Assembly: GCF_020447225.1 (NCBI RefSeq)
Contig: NZ_JAJAEO010000175.1
Span: forward strand, 1 to 64,000
DNA length: 64,000 nt
Source of the DNA: Methylophaga pinxianii
GTDB lineage: Bacteria > Pseudomonadota > Gammaproteobacteria > Nitrosococcales > Methylophagaceae
Direction of reading: 5' to 3'
Every line of letters starts with the position of its first letter. The stretch's first letter is position 1. Positions 32,353 through 41,985 of this stretch are shown one piece after another. A model generated the notes under the pieces. The model saw nothing but the letters and a program-made list of their open reading frames with translations, made no database searches and was not told where the DNA came from. The position numbers and the translations under genes are program-made.

Positions 32353-33483
32353 TTATTTACCTGTCGCTTGTTCGAGTAGGTCGATAAAGTGATCGAATAG
32401 AGGTGCAGCATCCTGCGGACCGGGACTGGCTTCCGGATGTCCCTGAAAGCTGAAAGCCGGCTTGGTTTTATGATGAATGCCCTGCAATGTGCCATCAAAT
32501 AAAGAACGATGGGTGGTTTCAACGGTATCCGGCAATGTGGATTCATCCACTGCAAAACTGTGGTTCTGACTGGTAATCATCACCAACCCTGCAAGCAGTT
32601 CCTGAACAGGATGATTTGCCCCATGATGGCCGAATTTCATTTTTTCGGTTTTGGCGCCGCAGGCCAGTGCCAGTAACTGATGTCCCAGACAGATACCAAA
32701 AATCGGCATGTCTTTTTCAAGGAAATACTGGATCGCCTTGATTGCGTAATCACATGGTTCAGGATCGCCAGGACCATTGGATAAATAAATGCCATCCGGA
32801 TTCAGTTTCATAACCTCTTCAGCTGACATTTGCGCTGGCACTACCGTAACTTTACAACCACGTTCGACCAGCATACGAATCGTATTTTTCTTGATGCCGT
32901 AGTCATAGGCAACAACATGAAAACGGGGTTCGGCCTTACGGATTTCATTATCAATATGCCAGATACCATCTGACCATTCGTATACTTCTTTGGTGCTGAC
33001 CACTTTGGCGAGATCCATACCTTTCAAGCCAGCAAATTCTTTGGCTGCAGCAATTGCCGCATCAACATCAATATTATCGCCAGCAACGATGCAGCCTTTT
33101 TGTGCACCTTTTTCCCGTAACAGACGGGTCAGACGACGGGTATCAATACCGGCAAGCCCCACTACATTCTGGCGCTCAAGATATTTATCCAAAGATTCTT
33201 CACCGCGCCAGCTGGACATGACGGGTGAAAGTTCGCGAATGATTAAACCACTGGCATATACCTGGTCAGATTCTTCATCGTCTTTGTTGACGCCAACATT
33301 ACCGATATGCGGATAAGTCAGAGTTACGATTTGGCGGCAATACGACGGGTCGGTAATAATTTCCTGATAACCTGTCATCGCGGTGTTGAATACCACTTCA
33401 CCAACTGACTGGCCCACAGCACCGATTGATTCGCCGTGAAAGACCGTGCCATCTTCAAGAGCAAGTAGCGCAGTTGTACGCAA
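32353..33483 (-). CDS. carA: Carbamoyl-phosphate synthase small subunit (TTG start)
   Basis: Glutaminase subunit that supplies ammonia to CarB. The class-I amidotransferase triad is visible: nucleophile cysteine in [13 protein letters not shown], histidine and glutamate in GHPEASPGP near the C-terminus. I start at TTG 33483 (376 residues, [12 protein letters not shown] read with Met) because GGAGG lies 6 bases upstream and homologues begin here; E. coli carA also uses TTG. A longer in-frame reading to 33549 would add 22 residues unlike any CarA N-terminus. Confidence 0.95.
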   Translation of the reverse strand: MRTTALLALEDGTVFHGESIGAVGQSVGEVVFNTAMTGYQEIITDPSYCRQIVTLTYPHIGNVGVNKDDEESDQVYASGLIIRELSPVMSSWRGEESLDKYLERQNVVGLAGIDTRRLTRLLREKGAQKGCIVAGDNIDVDAAIAAAKEFAGLKGMDLAKVVSTKEVYEWSDGIWHIDNEIRKAEPRFHVVAYDYGIKKNTIRMLVERGCKVTVVPAQMSAEEVMKLNPDGIYLSNGPGDPEPCDYAIKAIQYFLEKDMPIFGICLGHQLLALACGAKTEKMKFGHHGANHPVQELLAGLVMITSQNHSFAVDESTLPDTVETTHRSLFDGTLQGIHHKTKPAFSFQGHPEASPGPQDAAPLFDHFIDLLEQATGK

Positions 33484-33548
33484 TGGGAACCTCCACCAGA
33501 TAAAAAAGGAACAGGGGCTTGACGTTCTCCCCAGACAAAATCTTTGCA

Positions 33549-33578
33549 ATTTTAGCGCATCTAGAGCCTATGCGTCCA
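33549..33578 (-). promoter_or_regulatory. candidate carAB promoter
   Basis: Read leftward: TGGACG (33578-33573), 18-base spacer, TAAAAT (33554-33549). The -10 box matches five of six consensus bases. This would give a leader of about 60 bases before the carA TTG. Confidence 0.4.
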
Positions 33579-33589
33579 CGCTAAAAACG

Positions 33590-33618
33590 ATGACAAGTTA
33601 CCCTGCCATCGGTAGTAT
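33590..33618 (+). promoter_or_regulatory. candidate hemB promoter
   Basis: ATGACA (33590-33595), 17-base spacer, TAGTAT (33613-33618), about 25 bases before the hemB ATG. The spacing is optimal and the -35 matches five of six bases. It lies back to back with the carA promoter. Confidence 0.4.
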
Positions 33619-33645
33619 GAAGCGTAGCTTATTTACTCGGCATAA

Positions 33646-34659
<1,014 letters not shown>

Positions 34660-34661
34660 AC

Positions 34662-35483
34662 ATGACAGATAATTACGCCGTAATCGGCAACCCGATCCAG
34701 CATAGTAAATCACCGTTGATTCATTCCGAGTTTGCCAAACAAACTGGTGAAGACATTGAGTACACAGCAATTGAAGTCCCGCTGGATGGTTTACAGAACA
34801 GTTTGAAGCAGCTACGAGACATCCTGAAATTCAAAGGGTTAAATGTCACGGTGCCTTTTAAAGAACAGGTGTGGAAGATTGTCGATCAAAAGTCTGACCG
34901 TGCGGAATTGGCTGGAGCCGTCAATACGGTGGTCTTTAATCGTGATGGCAGTTTGTTCGGTGATAATACAGATGGCATCGGGCTGTGTCGGGATTTAACC
35001 ATTAATCATCAAGTAGAACTTGCTGGTAAACGTATTCTTTTGCTGGGAGCGGGAGGCGCATCGCGTGGTGTCATAGCACCTCTGCTTGGATTTAAGCCAC
35101 ACACTTTATTCATCGCCAATCGAACAGCTGAAAAAGCCAGAAATCTTGCAGAATTGTTTGCACATTTAGGCAACATCCGTGGTGGTGGTTTTAGTGAAAT
35201 TGAGGGTACATACGACGTCATCATCAATGCTACCGCTGCCAGCTTACAAGGCGAAGTTCCGCCTTTATCTGCCTCAGTTTTGGCTAGCGGCGTGTGTTGC
35301 TATGACATGATGTACAGTGATAATGATACGGCGTTTATTCAGTGGGCTAAGGCCTTGAAGGCAGCAAAAACCATTGATGGTTTGGGTATGTTGGTCGAGC
35401 AGGCAGCAGAAGCGTTTTACATTTGGCGTGGTATCCGTCCACAAACAACTCCAGTTATAAACAAGTTACGAAAGAAAAACTAA
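34662..35483 (+). CDS. aroE: Shikimate dehydrogenase (NADP+)
   Basis: 273-residue enzyme reducing 3-dehydroshikimate to shikimate. The N-terminal substrate domain has NPIQHSKSPLIH (about residues 8-19) and GLNVTVPFKEQVW with the catalytic lysine (about 66). The active-site aspartate is in GDNTDGIGL, and the Rossmann loop is LLGAGGASRGV. It follows hemB immediately and is closed by a hairpin at 35489-35522. Confidence 0.97.
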   Translation: MTDNYAVIGNPIQHSKSPLIHSEFAKQTGEDIEYTAIEVPLDGLQNSLKQLRDILKFKGLNVTVPFKEQVWKIVDQKSDRAELAGAVNTVVFNRDGSLFGDNTDGIGLCRDLTINHQVELAGKRILLLGAGGASRGVIAPLLGFKPHTLFIANRTAEKARNLAELFAHLGNIRGGGFSEIEGTYDVIINATAASLQGEVPPLSASVLASGVCCYDMMYSDNDTAFIQWAKALKAAKTIDGLGMLVEQAAEAFYIWRGIRPQTTPVINKLRKKN

Positions 35484-35536
35484 AAAAGAACCTCATCCTG
35501 CAGATACATTCAGGATGAGGTTGCTGATAAAAATTT
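35484..35536. terminator. bidirectional terminator between aroE and cpxP-like gene
   Basis: A 12-bp perfect inverted repeat (AACCTCATCCTG / CAGGATGAGGTT, 35489-35500 and 35511-35522) with a 10-base loop. It is preceded by AAAAAAG, which becomes CTTTTTT for leftward transcription. T-rich sequence follows further to the right. It serves the two convergent genes aroE and the CpxP-like gene. Confidence 0.88.
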
Positions 35537-35543
35537 TCTTTTT

Positions 35544-36002
35544 TTAATCCCGCTTATTTTGCTCAAATTCCGCTATTTTTTGTTTCAATTGTTGCTGCTG
35601 TTCAGGGGTTAACACGTTGAAAATAGCATTATTTAATTTGGCTTTTTGGGCTAGTTTATCTGCATGAGCTTCAGTGGCTTCGTTAATAATGTTTTCAAGC
35701 TTATTTTGATCCAGTCGATCATTAAAGGCCAGTTGATTTAATTTTTTGTACAACTCCCAGTGAGACCGCATATCTTCTTTTTTATCGATCTCTTGAACCT
35801 CAACCAGTTTCTTTATTTCCGTTTTTTGCTCTTCAGTTAATTCAATCCCTTTCAACATTCGGGGTATGCCATCATGTTGTTTATGGTTTTTCATATCGCC
35901 ATATTTATCCTTATCCTCACAGCTTTCATGTTTATCAGCCATGACAGGTGCGGCTAAAAATAAAGTGGGAATCATGCTGAGCATCATAAGTTTATTTCGC
36001 AT
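35544..36002 (-). CDS. cpxP: CpxP/Spy family periplasmic LTxxQ protein
   Basis: 152 residues from the ATG at 36002, chosen because GGAG lies 7 bases upstream and a clean signal peptide follows (MRNKLMMLSMIPTLFLAAPVMA, probable cleavage after residue 22). The mature part is charged and helical, with the two hallmark motifs LTEEQ (about 56-60) and LTPEQQ (about 132-137). In E. coli CpxP binds misfolded periplasmic proteins and restrains the CpxA sensor. Here the gene is divergent from a CpxR/CpxA pair, the same arrangement as in E. coli. A Spy-like chaperone is the alternative reading. Confidence 0.85.
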   Translation of the reverse strand: MRNKLMMLSMIPTLFLAAPVMADKHESCEDKDKYGDMKNHKQHDGIPRMLKGIELTEEQKTEIKKLVEVQEIDKKEDMRSHWELYKKLNQLAFNDRLDQNKLENIINEATEAHADKLAQKAKLNNAIFNVLTPEQQQQLKQKIAEFEQNKRD

Positions 36003-36063
36003 AGCGTTCTCCAAATAGATTTGATTGTTTGCTGTCTGTAGACAAACCAATGAAAGTATTGAT

Positions 36064-36077
36064 GTAAAAACTGTAAA
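36064..36077. promoter_or_regulatory. CpxR-box-like repeat (4-base spacer)
   Basis: GTAAA-AACT-GTAAA. This is the CpxR-type direct repeat with a spacer one base shorter than consensus. It is about 30 bases from the perfect box at 36093-36107, so both face the same side of the helix. Confidence 0.55.
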
Positions 36078-36092
36078 TGACTGTTTTGATAT

Positions 36093-36107
36093 GTAAATTC
36101 AGGTAAA
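36093..36107. promoter_or_regulatory. CpxR box (perfect GTAAA-N5-GTAAA)
   Basis: GTAAATTCAGGTAAA matches the established CpxR recognition sequence exactly. It lies in the divergent region between the cpxP-like gene and cpxR, so it can control both and provide autoregulation. Confidence 0.75.
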
Positions 36108-36178
36108 AATCAATTATTTGATTAGCTGATTAATGGTGCAGTACGTATTATTGGTTGAGGCAATATGAGGATAGTTCT

Positions 36179-36865
36179 GTGAGTAATGTATTGATAATCG
36201 ATGATGATGTAATTCTTTCTGGTCTATTTCAAGACTATCTTGAGGAAGAAAAATTTCAAGTCCGCACTGCAGATACAGCCACAGAAGGCTTGCAACTCGC
36301 TTTACAAGGTGATTTTGATATCGTTATTCTTGATGTGATGTTGCCGGATATGAGTGGTACTGAGGTATTAAAATCTATTCGTCAGCAAAGCCATGTACCC
36401 ATTTTAATGTTTACAGCCAAGGGCGATGATGTTGATCGCATCATGGGGCTCGAATCAGGCGCAGACGATTATGTACCCAAACCTTGCACTCCCAGAGAAC
36501 TGATTGCCCGGATAAAGGCAATTTTACGTCGTAGTGAAATCACGCGCCAGCATCAGCAGGACGATACCATTATTAAAATTGGTCCTTTACAGTTATGGCC
36601 ACACCAACGTAAAGCCGCTTGGTTTGACACGATATTAGAACTCACTAGCACTGAATTCAGCTTGCTTGAGGCTCTGGCAAGAAATGCTGGCCAGATAGTC
36701 AGTAAAAATGCCCTGTCAGAAGCAGCGTTGGGCCGACCATTAGCTCGCTTTGATCGAAGTATTGATGTGCATATGAGCAGTATTCGACATAAATTAGGAC
36801 AACAGCAAGATGGGCATTCCTATATTCAGACTGTACGTGGCAAAGGCTATCAGTTGATTAAATAA
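36179..36865 (+). CDS. cpxR: CpxR-like OmpR-family response regulator
   Basis: 228 residues from the GTG at 36179, supported by GAGGA 7 bases upstream; a TTG 24 bases earlier has no such signal. The receiver domain (about 3-115) has the acidic pocket D8-D10, phospho-acceptor D52 in ILDVMLPD and the lysine in YVPKPCTPREL. The winged-helix domain (about 130-226) ends with HSYIQTVRGKGYQLI. The segment ALGRPLARFDRSIDVHMSSIR closely resembles E. coli CpxR. An unusual point is the cysteine after KP where most regulators have phenylalanine. It overlaps the sensor gene by one base. Confidence 0.88.
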   Translation: MSNVLIIDDDVILSGLFQDYLEEEKFQVRTADTATEGLQLALQGDFDIVILDVMLPDMSGTEVLKSIRQQSHVPILMFTAKGDDVDRIMGLESGADDYVPKPCTPRELIARIKAILRRSEITRQHQQDDTIIKIGPLQLWPHQRKAAWFDTILELTSTEFSLLEALARNAGQIVSKNALSEAALGRPLARFDRSIDVHMSSIRHKLGQQQDGHSYIQTVRGKGYQLIK

Positions 36866-38208
36866 TGCGAAGCTTATTCTGGAAATTCTTTTTTGCATTT
36901 TTGCTGGCCTTACTGCTCACCAGTATCGGTGTGGCCACAGGAATGTGGTTACGTCACAATGCCGAGCGCCAGTCTTTTGAAGCTATCCCTGTAGAAATGG
37001 GATGGAAAGCGGCCGATTTGGTGGATAGCGCGGTCGATATCACCCGTTTTGCCGGCATTGCTCCATTGAAAAAATACCTACAGGAGAATCAGCTCAAAAA
37101 TATTACGCTTTTTGCCGTTACTGCTGACAATCAAGATATTCTGGGTCGTCCAATTGACCCAAAGTTACTCTCTACCACACGGCAATTATTACTGGATGAC
37201 CAAAAAGTGCGGTCGGTTCGTCAAGTGATCTCTGAGGATGGCCAAGCCCTTTTATTATTTATCCCCTCCCCCGAAAAACTGGGTCAGAGAATGGATCGGC
37301 CTAAACCGCCCAAGCCACCGCCATTTCTGATGCTGCTTACCATGTGGATGATATCCGGTTTACTTTTCAGTGGCCTACTGGCCTGGTGGTTTACCAAACC
37401 CATTCGCATCCTAAAAAAAGCATTCAACGATGTTGCTGATGGCAAGCTGGAAACTCGAATTCGTCCGGCAATGGGAAAACGACGTGATGAATTAGCGGAT
37501 CTCGGTCAGAACTTTGACTATATGACCAGCCGTATAAGTCAATTATTAAATGCCCAGAAACGATTGTTGCATGATGTGTCTCACGAGCTGCGTTCACCAT
37601 TAGCCCGAATGCAGGCTGCTATAGGTCTCGCTCAGCAAAACCCGGACAAAACTGCCAAAATGCTGGATCGCGTGGAACGTGAGTCAGAACGGATTGATCA
37701 CTTAATTGGTGATCTGCTTAATCTATCCAGAATAGAAAATCCGACAACCGAAAACGATGAGCGACAGTTTTTCAATGTCACTGAAATACTCTTGGATATT
37801 ATTGAGGATGCCCGCTTTGAAGCGCAGAATAAGGATATTCAAATCACCCACAATAGTTTTGAACAAATCAGTTTGTTTGGACGGGCTGAACTTATTCACA
37901 GCGCGATTGAAAACGTATTACGTAACGCCATTAAATATTCCCCGGCCAATGGTGTGATTCACCTTACCGCTGAAAAATTCTCAAAACAGTTTCGTATAGT
38001 TATAGAAGATGAGGGGCCTGGTATCGCAGAACAGGATTTACAGCAGATATTTCAGCCCTTTTTTCGTAGTCGCAATAATCAGCAGCACAATGGTATTGGA
38101 CTAGGGCTGACGATTGCCCATCGGGCTATTGAAATTCATGACGGTCAAATCACTGCAGCGAACAGACCGGAAGGTGGATGCAAAATATCCATTATCCTTC
38201 CTGTCTGA
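36865..38208 (+). CDS. cpxA: CpxA-like envelope stress sensor histidine kinase
   Basis: 447 residues. Membrane helices at about 7-28 and 154-176 flank a roughly 125-residue periplasmic sensor that ends in a proline-rich stretch (RPKPPKPPP). A HAMP linker (about 177-230) follows, then the dimerisation/phosphotransfer domain with H240 in HDVSHELRSP and the ATPase domain with N-box NVLRNAIKYSP, DEGPGI, and GIGLGLTIA. All catalytic motifs are intact. It is the partner of the preceding CpxR-like regulator. The cpxP / cpxRA layout argues for Cpx rather than another OmpR-EnvZ type pair. Confidence 0.87.
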   Translation: MRSLFWKFFFAFLLALLLTSIGVATGMWLRHNAERQSFEAIPVEMGWKAADLVDSAVDITRFAGIAPLKKYLQENQLKNITLFAVTADNQDILGRPIDPKLLSTTRQLLLDDQKVRSVRQVISEDGQALLLFIPSPEKLGQRMDRPKPPKPPPFLMLLTMWMISGLLFSGLLAWWFTKPIRILKKAFNDVADGKLETRIRPAMGKRRDELADLGQNFDYMTSRISQLLNAQKRLLHDVSHELRSPLARMQAAIGLAQQNPDKTAKMLDRVERESERIDHLIGDLLNLSRIENPTTENDERQFFNVTEILLDIIEDARFEAQNKDIQITHNSFEQISLFGRAELIHSAIENVLRNAIKYSPANGVIHLTAEKFSKQFRIVIEDEGPGIAEQDLQQIFQPFFRSRNNQQHNGIGLGLTIAHRAIEIHDGQITAANRPEGGCKISIILPV

Positions 38209-38227
38209 TGCTGAGCGTGATTCAAAA

Positions 38228-38740
38228 TTAGTTAATGACACCACAGGCAACTCTGGCACCACCGCCACCTAATGGCTGAGGGTGGTCAGAGTGGTTATCC
38301 CCACCCGCGTGTATCATCAAAGACCGACCATCTAAATCATTCAGTGTTAATCGCGGAGCCAAAACGGGATGAGTAGCGGTTCCATCATCAGCGACATAAA
38401 GCGGTGGTAAATCGCCAGCATGTCCACTACCCCATGGCGTGTCATGCTTACCGGTCTCATAGGGATCGTAATGGCCACCAGCGGCCAAAGCAGGAACCAT
38501 TTCACCCTCTTTTTCTGCCGCATCACAACTTGGATTCTGATGCACATGGAAACCATGCAGACCCGGTTCCAATTCTTTCAAATCCGGTGTAAACACCAAC
38601 CCAAATGCGGATTGATGTACTGAGACATTTCCTAAACTTTTACCTGTTCCTTGTTTATCCACCGCAAAAAGCTCAATCTGGGTGTCAGCGATAGCGGCCG
38701 ACGAAGCTAACGCAATCATCATGCTCGTCAATAGTTTCAT
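38228..38740 (-). CDS. sodC: Periplasmic Cu/Zn superoxide dismutase
   Basis: 170 residues with a signal peptide (about 1-18, cleavage after SSAAIA). The metal-binding histidines are in [32 protein letters not shown] and [12 protein letters not shown], and two cysteines (NPSC and RVACG) form the structural disulfide. It converts superoxide in the periplasm. GGAGG lies 5 bases before the ATG. It is convergent with cpxA (19-base gap) and downstream of the RND pump on the other side. Confidence 0.96.
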   Translation of the reverse strand: MKLLTSMMIALASSAAIADTQIELFAVDKQGTGKSLGNVSVHQSAFGLVFTPDLKELEPGLHGFHVHQNPSCDAAEKEGEMVPALAAGGHYDPYETGKHDTPWGSGHAGDLPPLYVADDGTATHPVLAPRLTLNDLDGRSLMIHAGGDNHSDHPQPLGGGGARVACGVIN

Positions 38741-38793
38741 ATTTCCTCCTAAAATAATGTGACACCCATCAGACTAGTCCAGATACATGGAGT

Positions 38794-41700
38794 TCAACCA
38801 TCAGAAACCATCGAAGCATCGCGCTTGGATTGATCCTCGTCCCGTTTATTTCTTAATGAGGCTAACCAACGGCAAAATACATAAAATATCGGCGTAAAAA
38901 TAAGTCCGAAGAACGTCACACCTAACATACCAAAAAATACAGCCGTTCCTAATGCCTGACGCATCTCTGCACCAGCACCGGAAGCTACTACCAATGGTAC
39001 CACGCCAAGTATAAAGGCGAAGGATGTCATAAGAATGGGACGAAGACGGGTACGGGCCGCTTCTACAGCAGCATCCAGACGATTTAACCCTCGATCTTCA
39101 GCTTGCTTGGCAAACTCAACGATAAGAATCGCATTTTTTGATGCCAAGCCAATCAATACCACAAAGCCAATTTGAACCAGAATATTATTGTCCATGCCTC
39201 GCAAACTGACCCCGAGAATCGCAGCCAACAGACACATCGGTACAATCAGCACAACAGCCAATGGCAATAGCCAGCTTTCGTATAAAGCTGCCAGGAGCAG
39301 AAACACAAACACTACCGCTAATGAAAAGCTTAAAAACGCCGTGTCACCGGCCAATTTTTCCTGTAAAGCCAGTTCGGTCCATTCGAAACTGATTCCCTCG
39401 GGCAAGGTGTCGGCCATCAGCTGTTCTACAATGGCCAGCGATTCACCACTCGAAAAGCCTGGAGCGGTATTTCCCTGCACTTCAATTGCCGGATACAAAT
39501 TGTAATGCGGCAAACGTATTGGCCCAGTAATGTTTTCAAATGTGGCGACTGTTCCAATAGGCACCATCGCACCATTATCCGAGCGAGTTCGTAATTTACC
39601 AATATCTTCAATTTCATCACGATATGGGCCATCCGCCTGAGCCACCACACGGTATGTCCGATTCAGAAAGTTAAAATCGTTAACATAGCGTGAGCCCAGA
39701 TAGATCTCCAGCGTATCGATAACATTGCCTACCGGTACATTGAGCATCTCCGCGCGAGTCCGATCAATATCGGCATAAATTCGCGGTGTGCCCGAGTTAA
39801 AAAAGGTAAACACAGCAGATAAACCATCTTTCTGATTAGCAGCACCTATTACTTCATTAGTGACCGCCTGTAACCTTTCAAGACCGAGACCACCACGATC
39901 CTGAACATACAACTTCCAACCACCTGAGTTACCCATACCCCGCACTGGTGGGGGTTTGATGGCAAATGCCATGGCGGCATCCACTTGAGAAAGAGCTTGC
40001 TGAGAACTCGCCACAATATCGTCAATCGTCAGACCAGCGGCAATACGATCTTCAAACGGATCCAAAGGGGTGAAGATAACTGCAGAGTTTGAGGCGTTGG
40101 TAAAGGTGGGCCCATCCAGACCAACAAATAGTACGGCATGTGCAACACCTGGAACATCTCTCAATCGCCGGGATGCCTCGCGTGCTGCAGCATCTGTTCT
40201 TTCCAGAGTTGCACCAGGAGGTAACTGCAATACGTTAATGAGATAACCTTGGTCCTGTTCAGGGATGAAGCCTGTCGGGACATTATTAAATTCATATCCA
40301 GTCCATGCAATCAGACCGATATAAATTAACAACATGATGGTCATCATTCGTAACAGTTTGCGTGTCATCGCAGAATAGCGATCACCCATCCATTCAAAAG
40401 TACGGTTAAAACCATTACCAAAAGCACGGAATGGATAACCGATTTTGCCCCAGACTCCACCAGGTACATGTCCTTCAACATGAGGCTTTAACAATAAAGC
40501 GGAAAGAGCTGGTGACAGCGTTAATGAGACAATTAACGAAATAACCGTTGCTGTAGCAATAGTCAGTGCGAACTGCTGATAAAATGCGCCGGATATTCCC
40601 GTAATAAAAGCTGTAGGGATAAATACGGCCGTCAATACAATGGCTATCGCCACTAATGCCCCGCCCACTTCATCCATGGTTTTATGGGCCGCTTCACGGG
40701 GAGTTAATCCTTCTCGGATATAACGCTCTACGTTTTCAACCACCACAATCGCATCGTCGACCACTATACCGATTGCCAATACCAAGCCAAACAACGACAG
40801 GTTATTTAGTGAGACCCCAAGTATAGACATCACGGCAAATGTACCAATCAGGGATACCGGTATCGCCAAAATAGGAATAATCGACGCACGCCAGCTTTGC
40901 AGGAACAGCATCACTACCAATATAACCAGAACAATGGCTTCTAAAATGGTGTGATAAATCTTCTCAATGGATTTAGCAATAAATTCGGTGGGATCATAAA
41001 TGATTTGGTATTCGACGCCATAAGGCATACTTTGCGCAATATCTTTCATTTCTGCTCGTAACGCCTGAGCTGTTTCCAGTGCATTGGAACCCGGCCGCTG
41101 AAAAATAACCACCGGCAATGCCAGACTGTCATCCAGATAGCCAATATTGTTATAGTCCTGAGCTGCCAGTTCTACCCTGGCTAAGTCACGCAATCTAACG
41201 GTACGCCCATCGGCACCACGTTTAACGATAATATTGCTGAACTCTTCTTCTTCCAGCAGACGTCCCTGAGTTTCCACACTCAACTCAAAACCGCCTTTGG
41301 TTTCAATCGGTTCTCTGTTAATGGTACCGGCTGCTATCTGTGTATTATTTTCACGCAGTGCAGCCACCACTTCAGTGGCGGTCATACCAAATGACTGAGC
41401 ACGCTCAGGATCAATCCATATCCGCATGGCATAAGCACGTTCGGCAACAATCCGCGCTTCACCGACACCCTCAATACGCGCTAAGCGATCGACTACCTGG
41501 GTTCTGGCGTAGTTTGATACATATAGATTATCGCGACTGCCATCCGATGACAGAATATGAATAACCATCATCAAATCAGGAGAGTTTTTACGAATATCAA
41601 TACCCTGGCGTGTCACTTCCTCTGGCAACAATGGCTCTGCAATAGCAATCCGGTTCTGAACCAAGACCTGAGCGGTATCCAGATCGGTCCCGGGCTTGAA

Positions 41701-41985
41701 AGTAATATTCAGTGATGTGCGGCCATCTGAAGTATTTTCGGATTTCATGTAGAGCATGTTCTCTACACCGTTAATTTGCTGTTCCAGTACCGTTGCTACG
41801 GTATTACCAGCAGTTTCTGCTGTTGCCCCGGGATAAGTGGCGGTGACAGCAATACTGGGTGGCGCAATTTCAGGATACTGGGCGACCGGCAGATTACTGT
41901 ATGCAATTGAGCCAACCAATACGATCAGGATGGAGATAACGGCCGCAAAGATAGGTCTTTCGACAAAGTAATGTGTGAACTTCAT
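38794..41985 (-). CDS. RND efflux pump inner-membrane transporter (HAE1, AcrB/MexF-like)
   Basis: 1063 residues with 12 transmembrane helices and two large periplasmic loops. Helix 1 (FVERPIFAAVISILIVLVGSIAY) is typical. The proton-relay pair of aspartates is in GIVVDDAIVVVENVERY (about 405-421), and the second-half counterpart is FVVLIGLASKNAILIVEFAK. Sequence flavour (QYPEIAPPSIAVTATYPGA) is MexF/AcrB-like. The start overlaps the adaptor gene by 4 bases. No outer-membrane channel gene is adjacent, so the pump probably uses a TolC encoded elsewhere. The substrate cannot be named. Confidence 0.95.
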   Translation of the reverse strand: MKFTHYFVERPIFAAVISILIVLVGSIAYSNLPVAQYPEIAPPSIAVTATYPGATAETAGNTVATVLEQQINGVENMLYMKSENTSDGRTSLNITFKPGTDLDTAQVLVQNRIAIAEPLLPEEVTRQGIDIRKNSPDLMMVIHILSSDGSRDNLYVSNYARTQVVDRLARIEGVGEARIVAERAYAMRIWIDPERAQSFGMTATEVVAALRENNTQIAAGTINREPIETKGGFELSVETQGRLLEEEEFSNIIVKRGADGRTVRLRDLARVELAAQDYNNIGYLDDSLALPVVIFQRPGSNALETAQALRAEMKDIAQSMPYGVEYQIIYDPTEFIAKSIEKIYHTILEAIVLVILVVMLFLQSWRASIIPILAIPVSLIGTFAVMSILGVSLNNLSLFGLVLAIGIVVDDAIVVVENVERYIREGLTPREAAHKTMDEVGGALVAIAIVLTAVFIPTAFITGISGAFYQQFALTIATATVISLIVSLTLSPALSALLLKPHVEGHVPGGVWGKIGYPFRAFGNGFNRTFEWMGDRYSAMTRKLLRMMTIMLLIYIGLIAWTGYEFNNVPTGFIPEQDQGYLINVLQLPPGATLERTDAAAREASRRLRDVPGVAHAVLFVGLDGPTFTNASNSAVIFTPLDPFEDRIAAGLTIDDIVASSQQALSQVDAAMAFAIKPPPVRGMGNSGGWKLYVQDRGGLGLERLQAVTNEVIGAANQKDGLSAVFTFFNSGTPRIYADIDRTRAEMLNVPVGNVIDTLEIYLGSRYVNDFNFLNRTYRVVAQADGPYRDEIEDIGKLRTRSDNGAMVPIGTVATFENITGPIRLPHYNLYPAIEVQGNTAPGFSSGESLAIVEQLMADTLPEGISFEWTELALQEKLAGDTAFLSFSLAVVFVFLLLAALYESWLLPLAVVLIVPMCLLAAILGVSLRGMDNNILVQIGFVVLIGLASKNAILIVEFAKQAEDRGLNRLDAAVEAARTRLRPILMTSFAFILGVVPLVVASGAGAEMRQALGTAVFFGMLGVTFFGLIFTPIFYVFCRWLASLRNKRDEDQSKRDASMVSDG

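Noticed and set aside
33484..33548. Attenuator in the carA leader
   Set aside because: The only stem is 4 bp (GGGG/CCCC) and is separated from the U run by six bases; too weak to call a feature.
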